In this document: one piece after another, positions 1 to 12,368 of the stretch
How positions within the stretch are numbered: the first letter of the stretch is position 1
Layout: each line of letters starts with the position of its first letter
NCBI RefSeq assembly: GCF_027942865.1
Contig: NC_134526.1
Coordinates: 8,102,784-8,166,783 of the forward strand
Source: Odontesthes bonariensis
Lineage: Eukaryota > Chordata > Actinopteri > Atheriniformes > Atherinopsidae
Direction of reading: 5' to 3'
Length of the DNA stretch: 64,000 nt
The notes under the pieces: model-generated
The model's database searches: none
Seen by the model: the letters and a program-made list of their open reading frames with translations, nothing else
Told to the model about the DNA's origin: nothing
Program-made: the position numbers and the translations under genes

Positions 1-385
1 CCACCAGTTTGATCCAGCTCTGAGGAAGTCTCACAGGTGTTAGCTTAATTTTGTTACACAGAGCCGGTTGTAATTGCAGAGAAACACTCATTAACCTGAA
101 CAGGTTAATGCAGTTTAAGTTGTTGGGTTTTTCATTAACTGTGCAGGCTATATTAGGGCAATGTACAAAATTCTACTTGTCTGGATTAGGAAATCTCATC
201 CAGGTTTCATGCCACCATGATACAGCTGATATAAAACCAAGGCATTTTTCGCTTGGATGCTTTCTAATCTAAGTATAAACTGATTTAAGAAGGTTTTCTT
301 TTTCTTGCATGTTCACACTCACCCTTATCTTTCACCACACATGGCATTAAATGTTTTTCTTTGTGTCTTCCTGTTTCTCGTGCAG
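1..385 (+). other. Intron of hsd3b7 upstream of the first exon in view
   Basis: No coding exon is visible here. The stretch ends in a pyrimidine-rich acceptor (cag) just before 386, so it is the end of an intron of hsd3b7. The exon or exons coding the N-terminal NAD-binding start (GxxGxxG) lie left of the window. Confidence 0.7.
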
Positions 386-3300
386 AGCGGATAAAGGTGA
401 CTGTCACTCAAGGAGACATCACAGACTGCAGCAGTGTGTTGGAGGCCACCCGCGGGGTAGATGTTGTCATCCACACGGCCAGCTTGGTGGATGTTTGGCA
501 CAAAGTCCCAGAGAAACTCATCTACTCTGTCAACGTAACAGGTGTGACTAAGGGAAGGGATGATTTTGAATGATAACAAGGAACAAGCTTTAACCGGAAA
601 CATCAATGGGTGGAAAAGGTTTATGAATTTTTCTTGAGAATCGAGAAATGCAGAGGAAATCTCCCCGGATGGTTACCCGGGGCGCTCCTTCCTTTTCAGT
701 TTAAAAAACGGTACCCATGAAGACAAAGACGTTATGTCACTTCACTTAAACTTAAGATAATGGTGACATTGTGTTCAAAGGTTGTGCAATTGATTAATTT
801 TTGGTTGATTTATGGTCTGACATTTCACTGATTCATTTTCCTTGAGGCTCTAACTGCTGTTAATGTTGAAACTGGTGCGAGTCCAAGTGTCCCGTAATGC
901 TGTGCACGATGTCTCCAATCAGAGAAGCTCTGATTGACACTCAAAATGCTCTCATTTTACTGTTAAAAGCTCAAGGCAGTGAGTCAGAAGTCTCCTTATA
1001 GACGTGTTGTAGACTCTTCTTATAGAAACCTGATAGTGCCCCTGTTTAATGTGTTGTGCTCATAACAATAAATGCTGTTAAAGCATGTTTAAACATGTAC
1101 AGTCCTTAGGTCTTGCTGATTAAGTGAGACAAACACAGAGATGGCGTGTTTGAATGTGATTATGTGCGTTTCTGGCTGCTGTCATATGGAGTGACTCAAT
1201 GTTTGTGTCGCATGCAAATTCTATATTTTTTAACTAAACAGCATAAACAGTGAAACACGGCACCAATTCCAGCCTCAGAAATGATCAGTGAGTATAAAAG
1301 TAGAGCAAAAGTCCATATTTAGTGTGCAGGTAGTGTTTGTGCAGGGTAAATCCATGTAATCAGAGGATAGATGAGCTTTTCAATCACCGTGGTTTGTGCT
1401 GCAAGCTCTCACCTTAACCTCTTTACTCCTGACACATTAACACGCCACAAGTTTATGCTGATGCAGCCACCGATGTTTTAAGATTTTTCTTCCCTGAAAG
1501 TGTTTACAGCAGCCGTTTGGTCAATGTGTTTTAGATTCAAAATAAACTACAGACCACTGCTCAGTATAATGAAGGGCGGGTGTTTGAATGGTGTTTGACA
1601 ACAATAGAGCTCTGTGGCACAGAGGAATAAGCTGTATCCAGCTTTGGATATGAGCAGGCAATGCTTCGTATTACTTGAAGCCTTATCGATGCACACATGT
1701 GTTCAGGAAATACTGCAGCTCATTGTCTCTGGCCTTGAAGCACAAGTGACTAAGGAGACAAATCTATTGACAACAGCCGGTCAGATGTTTTTCTTATGAA
1801 ACTAAATCATTTTTTAGATTTATGGGAATCTGTTCTGATCTAAATTCAGATAGAGAGCAATGGTCACATTGCAACTGAACGCGTTTTTACTTTTGGGCTA
1901 AACTGAATTGTTTTTGCCTTGACTCTGGTAATCAATTGTCTTCACTGATTCAGCACACAAAAGATGCTTTTGTCATCTGGAAGCTGACTCAGCTGTTGGT
2001 TTATCATTTCCCGAAAGCAGCAAAGAAGACCTCAAAAATACCACAAGAGTGATTAGTTGATTTTTTTTATATGTTTTCCATTTAAAAAATGCCCAAACGT
2101 ATTTCTCCACCTGGGTCGAGAAGTACGGAAAGATTTGATTCTGAAGTGCTGTACCTAATGCTTCAGTTATGCTGAAAGAATGACAAATATTTTAAGAATT
2201 TGATCATTTTTCCTTCTGCTCTGATCTCAAGGGCTCCTTGTCTGCACCACATTTTTTTCAAATAGCTGTGAAGTCTCCCTTCTTCAGTCCTGGAGGCAAA
2301 ATCTCACTCTTCCTAATGGAGTTATTCCGAGTATTTCCTGAATGTTTCACCTTAAAGCCACCACTGTGACATAATCTAGTTTGTCAATTTTTACTTTTTT
2401 TTTTTTTGGCCAAAATGCGTTAAAAAGTGAATTGGCATTCTTGTATTGGATTTCAAGACACACATAACTTCATTTCATGCCAAAGAAGGCCAAATGTAAC
2501 AGTGCTGCCTGTGAACTATGTCCCTGTTATGATTCATTAAGTTTAACTTCAAGCTTAATGTAAAAAAAAAAACAGGCCAAATAAGTCAAATTGGAAAGAC
2601 TTTGGGTTTGAAAATAACTATTTATTTTTTGCAGTGTACGTCAGCTGTTGATAATAGAGGCCAGACTTTTGTGGGGGGGAAAAAAAGTTTCCTGTCAACA
2701 AATCCAAACACATGTTGCAATGCCCCCTTTTAAGTTAATTACATGTTTATTCCTTCCTCGTGGACTCAATAGTAATCCTAAGTCAACCATCCTTTTCGTT
2801 ATGTTACAGTGTATGCATTTAAATCTTTTACTCTTAAATCCAGATTGATATATAACTTTAAACTTGTGGTTTCAAGTCACTGAAACCCGAAGCCAGAAGA
2901 AATCCAACTCTACAAAACATGTGGGATTGGAGGAAAATCTTGTGTGTGTCCTAACAAAATAAATTCAGATCTATCCAAACTGAACACAGTTATATTAACT
3001 ACTGATTCTTGTTTTTCTCTCTCCTCTCAGGAACTGAGAACGTGATCAAGGCCTGTGTGGAGTGTGGGGTTGAGTGTCTGGTTTATACCAGCAGCATGGA
3101 GGTTATTGGTCCTAACATCAATGGAGACCACTTTAAGAGGTAAATCTAAAAATAATACTAATCTGTACACTTGATACACTTTGATAAACTGGTAGTGCAG
3201 CCTAAGTGGCCTTCCTTACAGAGCCCACATGTTAGCAATTTAGAATCTCTTTATCTCCCTTGTTTTTTTTTCCAGAGAGACCAGTCCTTTATTCATCCGT

Positions 3301-4782
3301 CTCTTTAATGTACCATCATGGAAAACATGAGGCCTGTACAGAAAAACATTTTTGTTTGGGTGGAGTCATGGTCACACACAGTCTTCATAAATACAGTATC
3401 CTGTACCCTCATAGACTTTCAAAGGGGTTTTGAATTCCCTCTGGAAGGAAAAACATAGTAAACTGGAGTTTTAGTGTTACAGAACTGGAAAGCGACATGC
3501 TCCCTGGGTAATGTGTTGCATGAGACTGTGGTATGACAGATGCGTTGTGTAATGTTGTAGCAGCCATGACATGTTTGTAGCTTGAAGGTGAAATGGGTTT
3601 TATTACCTGTCATGAGATCATTTAAAAGCAGTTATGTTTCTCTGTATTGCACTCAATGTGACATCTTGAATCTTGTAAATGACAGTAACTGTGGCATCAG
3701 CAGCCCACAGATGCAGTGTTTTTTCAAATATTGACTGCCTCTCTGGACGTTTGTGTCATTCTATACAAGGAAATTTGACTCCTTGATTAATATTGAGTCT
3801 TTTGGTGCAAGGATGCACAAAGACCAGGCACCGAAAAAGGAAAAGAATTTGCAAAGATGATTGCAGAAGTGACTCATGACCCAGGTTAATATTTCACATT
3901 CTCATGTTGTTTAGTTTGGAATAACTGCATCATGAGACTAACTACTGTTTGGGTAGAAGTTCATCCAAGACTTTGCTTTCATTAAAACAACACAAAGTTA
4001 GAGATTAAAGTTATGTCTGTTACAAAGGAGTCACGCCCAGTTTGTCACGCCCAGCTGGTTTACATTCCAGCAAAAACGTAGGAATCTAGGTGGAGACGGT
4101 GTGAAATATGTAAATATGTATTTTACTAATCAATCATGGTTTTCTGAACTTGACAGCATAATAATACAAAACATAAATCACAATTGTCTGTTGGCATATA
4201 CATCAGAGCTAAGTTTAAGGCACAGAAAGAAATGTAAGGATGCTTTGAAAAGTAATGCCTAGAAGAGATTAGCTTGATCTGTAAACACACAGGTCTCTTT
4301 GACATCAGACTCTCTCGTGAAGGATAAGAATCTGAACATTTAAAATGGAAAATAAGAATGAAATCCAAAGGACGTGTGTGTGCACTTTGTTGCAGACCTA
4401 GACTCAGATGCTGATAAGAAATGATCTTAGTTCACTCTGTGAGTGCTCACTACTCCCCTACTTCAGTGCAGACATTGGTTTCCATTTTTATTTTATTTTT
4501 ATTTTTTTTATGTATGAAAATCAGGCTGCAGACCTGTGACTTGCTATAATCCAATAAAGTGAGCAAAAATCCCTTCTGCATTTATTTCTAATTTCATCAG
4601 TGGCGGCTGATTTGAAAAGGCTGACTTATTTTCCACTGAACACTGCGGTTCGTTGACTGTGACAGCTCAACTGGTTCAAATATTTAAACAAACTGATGTA
4701 ATCCCTCTATGAACTAGTGAGAACTTGTAGTTGCAAGGCTCCTGCACCAATCTGCCAGCAGGAATCGCCAACGCTGTTCCAG

Positions 4783-4820
<38 letters not shown>

Positions 4821-7726
4821 ACAGCTGCACCTCACAGCATTTTTTGGAATTTCTGCCTGATGCCATAACATTAAGTCATTCTGCCTGCTCTTGATAAAGA
4901 GTTTTGTTCTGATCAGGATAAGGAAAACCAACAAGATGAAAGCTTAGAATAGTATTCAAAGAAAGACAGAACTGATATAAGTTTGATTCTGTTTCTCCTT
5001 CTTTCTCCTTTTATGATCACAATAGCTGTTCATCAATTGGCTTTATCAAGCACACTCTACTCGCACAAATGCAAGCTCAAGAAAATGCTGGCTTTCTCCT
5101 GAGTGCTTCTCTGAAAGTGTATTTTGTTTTTCTACAGGGGTGATGAAGACACACCTTACAAAGTGAATCACACGATGGCCTATCCCAAGAGTAAAGCAAA
5201 GGCAGAGAAGATTGTGCTTGAAGCTAATGGCACCAAGGTACAACTCATTTCACAATATTCATCTCACAATAAAGAAGTCATTGTCTTTCTTCTTTTTCTT
5301 GTTGTGCACATTCTGCAACTTTACGGTCTTAAAGAGTATTCACATTTTGAAGTTCAAGTCAGGAGTGTTTGAAAAGCGCATTTGAACAGTAGAGTACTTG
5401 ATACAGACGCAGTGAGAAAGCTAATAAAAACCTGTTTACATCATGTTAATACCAAAACAACTAAAGCCAAAGAAGTGGAAGAGAAAACATTTATTTTATC
5501 CCATCATTTGTACTCCTATTTCTCATTATTGTGCGTACAACACAGAATATTTGTTTCTTGAAGCCTGAAGACTGGGGAGCAACATGAAAGTTTTGATTTA
5601 TTTGAGCTGTTGAGAGCTGGTTTGACTCCCGCTTGGACAGCATTTTTGTGGTGTTGTTGCTTGTGCAACTTTGCCACAGAAATTCAGACCATCTCCCTTG
5701 TTATCTTGCTGTGGGCTGATTGCTGTTGTTCCCTTTGACCCATTCGTTTCTTGGCATCCTCACACTCCTTAATGTTCTAACACAGTCATTGTTGTTTTTT
5801 GATTTCTTGTCCAGGTGAAGGGTGGGAAGTGTTTAAACACCTGCTCACTGAGACCGACGGGGATCTACGGTGAGGGACATGAGCTAATTAAGGACTTCTA
5901 CACAATGGCTGTTCAAAGGGGAGGCTTGATTATTGGGGGCATCCCAGACCACATTGAGCATGGGCGAGTCTATGCAGGTAAAAACTACTGTTCTGAAGAA
6001 TCTGTGGCCTAATAATACAACCTCAGTTCCACTTTTATCTCAAAAGAAAAGCAATAAAGAGTTAGCTGCAAATGGGGAACCATGTTCAAGTCAAGCACAG
6101 TAACTTAAGTTCTGCCCTGAACTAAAAGCAGAAACACATTCATTTGCATTTCTTTTGTATTTCAGAGAAACGTTTGAATATTTCTGCACCCGATATTGTT
6201 CATTGTTACACTTCAGAGTATGATTTGAAAAAAAAATCATGATGCTCTGTTGCTGACTCTTAAAAGAGTGGCAGGTTAGGGATGAATGCACTGTAACATT
6301 AAGAAATAGAAAATGCAGATTAGATGTATATCACATGGTTTGTTGTTATGACAACAGCACTTGGACATATGACATATGTATAAAGGAAAAACTCTCCTAA
6401 ATTCAGCCTCAACATATTGTTTTTGCTTTATGTTTAGTCATGGCTTAAGCTGTTGCCTGTTAACAAATAGATAACAATCTTACATCATAATATAATAAAG
6501 GGTTTTAATTAATTTCCAACAGCCAGGCCAGATGTTTACGTTACACATTGGTTGTATGTGGAATTGTACAAGTTGGCTCAAAACTTGATGACCTTTGGAT
6601 GCCATTATGATCAGGCACTGTAAATATTTTGTCAGTCAGTGCAGCTTTCATATCAGCTGAACTTCCATGATGTCAGTTCAGCATGGTCAGAGTTGTGAAA
6701 TTACACCACACATCACTTAGGCTTTAGAGTTCTTTAACACAATGTCAAAACGCCGGTGCTTAATATATTAACTCTCATTTTTAAAACTGATATTGTCTCT
6801 TATTTCATATATTCATATTCAGCAGCATGTGGTTATAAAACATTGTTATTGGATACACATTATTTTCTACAAAGAATTAACTCTGCGTGGAAAAAAAACA
6901 TCTTCATTTTGATTGATGACACAATTAGACAATATTTGAAAAAGGTACTCAACATGTAACTAAAGCTTGTGTTGACGTGTTTCTTTTAAATCTTTTCAAT
7001 CGTGCAAATGTCTGGTTCATGTTCATCTATCAGTCGTGTAAATCCTTAAATTTGAGGAATACCAACCAGGTTCATGATTGTTTTTAAGTGATGAGAAACT
7101 GAATACTTTTTGTCCAACTTAATCAAACTTGTATCCTAAATCTATCTCTCTGGCTCATTCAGTACATTGTAAAACAAATATGATTATATTGTTTAAACTT
7201 TTTAAAAAGGAAAAATCTCTAATGGGGCGCAAAAACTATTTATACATGCATAAAATTTGAAGAAACTCCTCTTTCACTCATTTTAATATTCACCCACTTG
7301 TTTGTGTTGCTAGGCAACGTGGCTTGGATGCATGTGCTCGCTGCCAGAGCCCTGAAGGAAAATCCCCAGAAAGTTGGAGGTGAAGCTTTCTTCTGCTACG
7401 ATGACTCACCCTACAAGAGTTATGAGGATTTCAATACAACATTGCTTTCTGCATTCAACTTCAGAAAGGCCCGCATGCCTGCTGTGGTGCTCTGGTTCTT
7501 GGCCATGTTTAATGACCTCCTCCGGTGGTTACTGAGTCCACTGTGCAACTACACACCGTTGCTGAATCGTTACACCTTGGCTGTGGCCAGTACCACGTTC
7601 ACAGTGCGCACAGACAAAGCTGAGAGATATTTCCACTATCGCCCCCTCTTTGACTGGAATCAATGTCTGGCCCGTACACAGAAATGGGTCAACACGTTTC
7701 CTTCAGAGAAAATCAAAAGTTCTTGA
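386..7726 (+). CDS. hsd3b7: 3-beta-hydroxysteroid dehydrogenase type 7 (5' partial)
   Basis: Five coding exons: 386-541, 3031-3139, 5138-5237, 5815-5977 and 7314-7726. All have GT-AG borders and the phases match. The product belongs to the 3-beta-HSD family of extended short-chain dehydrogenases. The type 7 enzyme is known to oxidise the 3-beta-hydroxyl of 7-alpha-hydroxylated sterols in the ER membrane during bile-acid synthesis. Visible hallmarks are VYTSSMEV (catalytic Ser region), the YxxxK pair as YPKSK (Tyr codon 5181-5183, Lys codon 5193-5195), [11 protein letters not shown], the [18 protein letters not shown] block and a hydrophobic stretch ([17 protein letters not shown]) that fits membrane anchoring. 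Type 7 is preferred over the steroidogenic types because the C-terminal half closely matches remembered human HSD3B7 ([31 protein letters not shown]) and because of the 16p11.2-type neighbours. The stop is TGA at 7724-7726. The N-terminus is outside the window, so the full length is unknown. Confidence 0.93.
4787..4815. repeat. (TG)n microsatellite
   Basis: About 14 uninterrupted TG units in the second intron in view of hsd3b7. Nothing suggests a role beyond a simple repeat. Confidence 0.95.
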
Positions 7727-8430
7727 TGTAAACTCATCCACCGCAACACACTGTTGTGTGTTGTGATGCTGCTATGTAGACGAGCAGGATCCCAGATACT
7801 AATGTGGGAAGGAGTGGCCTGCTGTTCAGTGGGGGCAAGTGGTCTTTACAAGAAAGCAATAGTATTAAAATGGTATAAACATCCATGCAGACTCAAATCA
7901 AATGTGTGATTAAACAAGTTATTACTGTGATTTTGTCATGGAATATGACACAATATCCAAGAGGGAACTATAGTCACTTTTGCTTGAAAACTCTCCAAAA
8001 GTATATCTTGTACCACAAACTGAAGAATATTCACAAAATAATTAAGCACTTTTTTCTTGATGTATTAAGATGGTCCATGTGTGCTCAGCTCTCTTTGATA
8101 AACTCAGCTTCCAAGTTCTTTTCCAAACATCAGTTTCAAAAGAGAAAGGGCACGAAGTGTGTGTTGTGAAAAGAAGGGAGAAAGCAATATTAAATCTAAT
8201 AGTTAGTTCTGAAAAGATGCTTTTAATCGTTGGTTTTAAAAGCATTACACAATAAATATGCTATTTGTTTGTCTACAAGCTTCATTTTAAAGCTGTTTGG
8301 TGCTATACACAAAAGTCAGAAGTTTGTCCAGAAACACTTTTACCGCATTTGTTTTGTTTATGTAATACAATATTAAAGAATGTGTAATATTTAAAAAAAA
8401 AATATACAATAAATATATTTTTAGTTCAGT
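7727..8430 (+). other. hsd3b7 3' UTR with two poly(A) signals
   Basis: The stretch after the hsd3b7 stop is AT-rich and noncoding. AATAAA occurs at 8251-8256 and 8408-8413, giving two plausible cleavage regions. I see no other gene. Confidence 0.7.
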
Positions 8431-8551
8431 TTTTTTTTTGCTGGCACATCTGCCGACATGTTGTGCCAGTGTTTAAATATAAACTCTCACATCAGAGCTC
8501 ATAAGTTATGTAAATTATGACAAAAGTAAAGATGATTTACTTCACTCGGAC

Positions 8552-8700
8552 TGGAGTGTAGTGGTAAGATAGCTACCTTTCATGTTGGTGACCTGGGTTC
8601 AAATCCTCTGCATGAAAGGTACTACCTCCAGTAAGGGTCCTTAGGCAAGACCCCCTTACCCTACCTGTAAGTTGATTGATGTAAACATGATTTACAAGCT
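8552..8700 (+). mobile_element. tRNA-derived SINE (V-SINE-like), decayed
   Basis: A tRNA-like head with a box-A-like segment (tagtggtaagatagc) is followed by a good box B, GGTTCAAATCC, at 8596-8606. Next comes a body of the type gtccttaggcaagaccccc, a module common in fish SINEs. The head is too diverged to fold as a working tRNA. Element class is from memory of fish SINE structure; the exact family is not settled. Confidence 0.65.
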
Positions 8701-9960
8701 TTTACATCCACATTGTTTAATATATAATATGGATATAAACGTTTTTTTTTTTTCAATACTTATACTAATATGTTTATTTTGTTAATTTTCTTTTTGTAAT
8801 TCTAAATAAAGTCTATTTAATACAATCTTCATAGCCTTTCTTGTTGTATCCTTGCATGTGTTTTACATTACAGGGAAGGTCCACATTCCAATGTTTATGT
8901 TTCCATAACTGATGTCACTTACAGCGCATCATGTTATGGAACACGGTGAATGTCATCATTAAAGTGTGCACCACCTAGAAACACAACAAATGATCAGAAG
9001 TCGCTGCTGTCTTAACATTTCCACTTGGTAATTGTTTTTAGTTACTATGGAAACCGTTTGCTTTCCAACAGTACAAAGGGTTGAGCCTCTACATTCTTGT
9101 AGAAACTTGTTCGAGCCAGCTGAATGGTGTTTCCTTGTCTTCCGAAGTTTAACTCAGTTTCTCTGTTAAATAGTATGACGTCACACTATGTTTGGATGTC
9201 TCCCATTTCATTCAAAGGGTTTTCGTAGCAATCAACTCAACTTTATTTATATTCATAGTGATAAAACCACACCACAACACTGACATGTCCAAGGGAAGAG
9301 AAATTACTCATAATCCCTGCACACAATTGCTGGTTCTTTTTTGTCCCCTCGATATTCAGATAATTATTTCAAAGCTTGTTGTCGTTGTCCTACAGAATAA
9401 TCTTGATGAATAGTACATATTTTCATGGATATGTGTCCAATTTTCATATATCTGACAGAAAGCATGCCTCAGTATGAGTTTGTTGGTAAATAGTGGACAC
9501 TAAAATCTTACAAAATCATATTATGAGGATGTGCAAGGCTATTACTGTAAATATATTTCATTTCAAAGTTCAATCTGCCATTATATTTGTTTATTCAGTA
9601 CATGTTACAAGTACAATGATGTGATGTCTGATCTGAAACCTCCAAAATCGCCTAAAATTTAGCACATTTTTGCTTTAAAAACTACCATGACTGTCTAGTT
9701 CATGAATATATTTGGTATCACCTGAAAGTACATTTTACCAGCTTTCATATGGTACCTCTCATAATGCTCTATGATTAATTATATGGAGGTTATGAGGCAA
9801 AATGAGGCAAAATGTCAGGCGTTTTTTGCAAAAATAAACATTAAAACTTTATGGCTCATGAGGCAGGCCTTCCCATGGTCCAAAATCAAAATAATTTTAT
9901 ATCTGGTCATTCCACAGCATGGAGAATGGGAATCATTTCAATTTGCTTTAAAATAACAGG
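8701..9960. other. Intergenic, AT-rich, no gene seen
   Basis: Between the SINE and the next repeat I see only short non-conserved open frames. Near 9238 a piece (caactttatttatat) resembles the 3' tails of fish L2-type LINEs but is too short to assign. Near 9800 the unit gaggcaaaat is tandemly doubled. Confidence 0.6.
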
Positions 9961-10375
9961 TCTAATGTGCTGTCCTTATGGGGACAATCAAGTCCCCGTA
10001 ATGAAAATAAAGGTTTAAGATGACGACCTGTCTTAAGGTTAGATTAATGTAGGCTCAGGCAAGGGTAAGACAGCTAGTTAAGGTTTCGATTGGTGCATGT
10101 CGAATGGGTAAAAGTCAATGCAGTGTTGCCTGAAGTCATGAAAACAACACTCTTTGTGACTGCACACGTGTATTTGTTTTTCCAACATGATAGGGACAAA
10201 AATCTGACTGCACACTAACTGTTGGGGTCTTCCTGTGACAGAAACTTGGTCTGTACAAGTGATTTTTTTTTAGGGTTAAGACTTGGTTTTAGGGTAAAGG
10301 TTTGGGTTAGGCATCAGGGAACACATTGTGTCAATGGAGAGTGCCCACGGGCAATATAAACCAGACATGTGAGTC
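9961..10375. repeat. Fish interspersed repeat with GGGTTAGG-like interior
   Basis: The left edge has an inverted pair (tggggac...gtcccc) and the interior carries degenerate GGTTAAG / TTTAGGG / GGGTTAGGC units followed by aacacattgtgtcaatgg. This matches, from memory, a widespread fish repeat that reads CATTGACATAATG with CCTAACCCTAACC runs on the other strand. It is probably a non-autonomous transposon-like repeat; the class is uncertain. Confidence 0.45.
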
Positions 10376-10919
10376 TGAGTGTGTTTTGGTATCACAACCC
10401 TGAATCTCCATGGAGAGGTGAAAAGCTTATCAGTATTATGGACGGTGTTGCCATCTAGTGCTTTTATTAAGAAATATATGACTAACCTTCCATCCATTGC
10501 TTCACTTAAGAAGTATCTTCGAATGTTTTTTTTAGGTAACTTCAAACATAAACATAGTTTAACGAATAAATAATTTGCGTGACTGATATAAAATTACGTC
10601 AAAACCTAAAGAAAATACTGTTGAAAAGTAACTGAGCTGAAAGAAGTACAATATCAATTTCTGCTTTGTGGAAGGGAGGCTCCTGTACGTGTGCGTGCCC
10701 GACGACATTGACGAGAACACGCACGTAGCTGTCAGTAGGAAATGCAAGCTGTTCGTGTTGGATGCAACCCTCCCGCTATGCTTGGATAAATTAATCACAC
10801 AATGTTCTTTTGATTCATCATATAAAGTATTACTAAGAGGGTTGCTTACATTTGATAAGACTGGCTACAGTAAGGTCGCATATCTAACCGAGGTAACGGA
10901 GACCTTCTGCTAACTAGCA

Positions 10920-11199
10920 AGGCTAACAGAAACAGAACACTAACAACGCTAATGCTAATAGTAACAGTAGGCTAAAATTAGCTAACTTAGCTAGCTTGTA
11001 ACTTAGCTAGCTAGCTTGCAGATTGCAGGACGTTTGCTCTTCCAGTTGCTCTCGCTGTTCAGCGGCTCCTACACTGGTCTTGCTCTTTCGTGTTTTCATC
11101 AAACGGAGATTACGGAACCGAAACTGTGGCGGGGGGACGTGCCTACAGGAACCCCCTGGCTATCCAGGCGGACGGATCAGTGTGACACGCCGGTCGTAG
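10920..11199 (+). promoter_or_regulatory. Probable tbc1d10b promoter and noncoding first exon
   Basis: CpG content rises sharply from about 11030 and a strong donor, TAG|GTGAGT, lies at 11199/11200. The matching acceptor is before 12350, just upstream of the start codon. The region just before (10940-11010) is packed with GCTA/TAGC units. The first exon therefore probably ends at 11199; the transcription start cannot be fixed from sequence. Confidence 0.5.
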
Positions 11200-12368
11200 G
11201 TGAGTTAAAGCGGAGATGAAGTTGTTGTTGATCGGGGCACTTGGCAGGACAAGGCCGTGGGCTCTGCTCGGCCAGGGCCTCGGTAGGCAATGAGGGTGTT
11301 AACTGTCAGCTATTAGTATACCGTTGCCCCTGAATCGGGAAGTTGAGTTGCATCGGCCTCTAGTGAGATTGACAACAAAGAGAGTGGTGCTATTCGCTGC
11401 TACAGCAGCATGTAACCGATGTCTGTGTGGGACAACCATCACAGTTAGGGACCTGCTTTATCAGCAAAATACTGGTTCACCATGGGTTTCCAGGCGCTTT
11501 GTTGACAGTGTTACATCTCAATGCATATGCCATGGTACATGATAAAAAAGTTATTAAATCTCTGTGAGCGACGTATTTGACACTCTGCTCACCGCTTTTG
11601 TGAAGCTGTGGGAAATTGAATATTACATTGATAGTAGCCTATTTGATTTTTTTTGGCGTCATCTTCGCTAATGTCTTCAATGTATCATCCATTAACAACT
11701 TCCTGAATTATAAAACCATGCCATTATCATTTAACTGTGAAATGCTTCTGTAGCAAAAGAGGAAATATAGCTTGAGGCATCTGTTGCTGTCTGTAATTAG
11801 ATTTTTTTTCAGAAATGTATGCAGTTTCCATTTGAGTATTAATAAAGTTATACTTTTCAAAGTTACAATTTGATACAATTCAAAGATAAGCCCTTTGAAT
11901 TGCCTTGTGTACGAATTGTGCTCTACACATAAAATTGCCTTGCCTTACTCAGTTCAGTTCAAACTACGACAGTATCACACTTTGCTTGAAGTGGATTCAT
12001 TATAACTGTATTATAAATCCTCTTCCAAGTTGTATATGTCAGCAGTGTCCAGGAATTTGCCATGATTTTGAATATGCTTTTTTTTATGCTTAATAGAGCT
12101 CTTGGTTATCAAACGCATTCAACTCATATTCTGTGAAAAATTGCTCTTTAAAGTCACTGAAAGCAATGGCTTGTAAAGGAAGTTTGTATATTTACCCTTT
12201 GTATTGGAATATATCTCCTCTGACTTTTCATTATTTAAAAGATTGAGTAAAGCGTTGAAGGTGTTCATTCATTATTATAGTTTGAACTGAATAAACACCC
12301 TCACTATGGATAAAGATAACTCACTTTTGTTTTCTATTTATTTATGAAGGAGAGATCAGAGTGGAACC

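Noticed and set aside
8552-8625. Possible tRNA gene
   Set aside because: It has a good box B, but the arms do not pair as a cloverleaf and a SINE body follows, so it is a SINE head.
9238-9262. L2-type LINE tail (caactttatttatat)
   Set aside because: Only about 20 bases match and nothing coding is beside it.
10260-10320. Interstitial telomere repeat
   Set aside because: Units are degenerate and sit inside a dispersed repeat; no true TTAGGG array.
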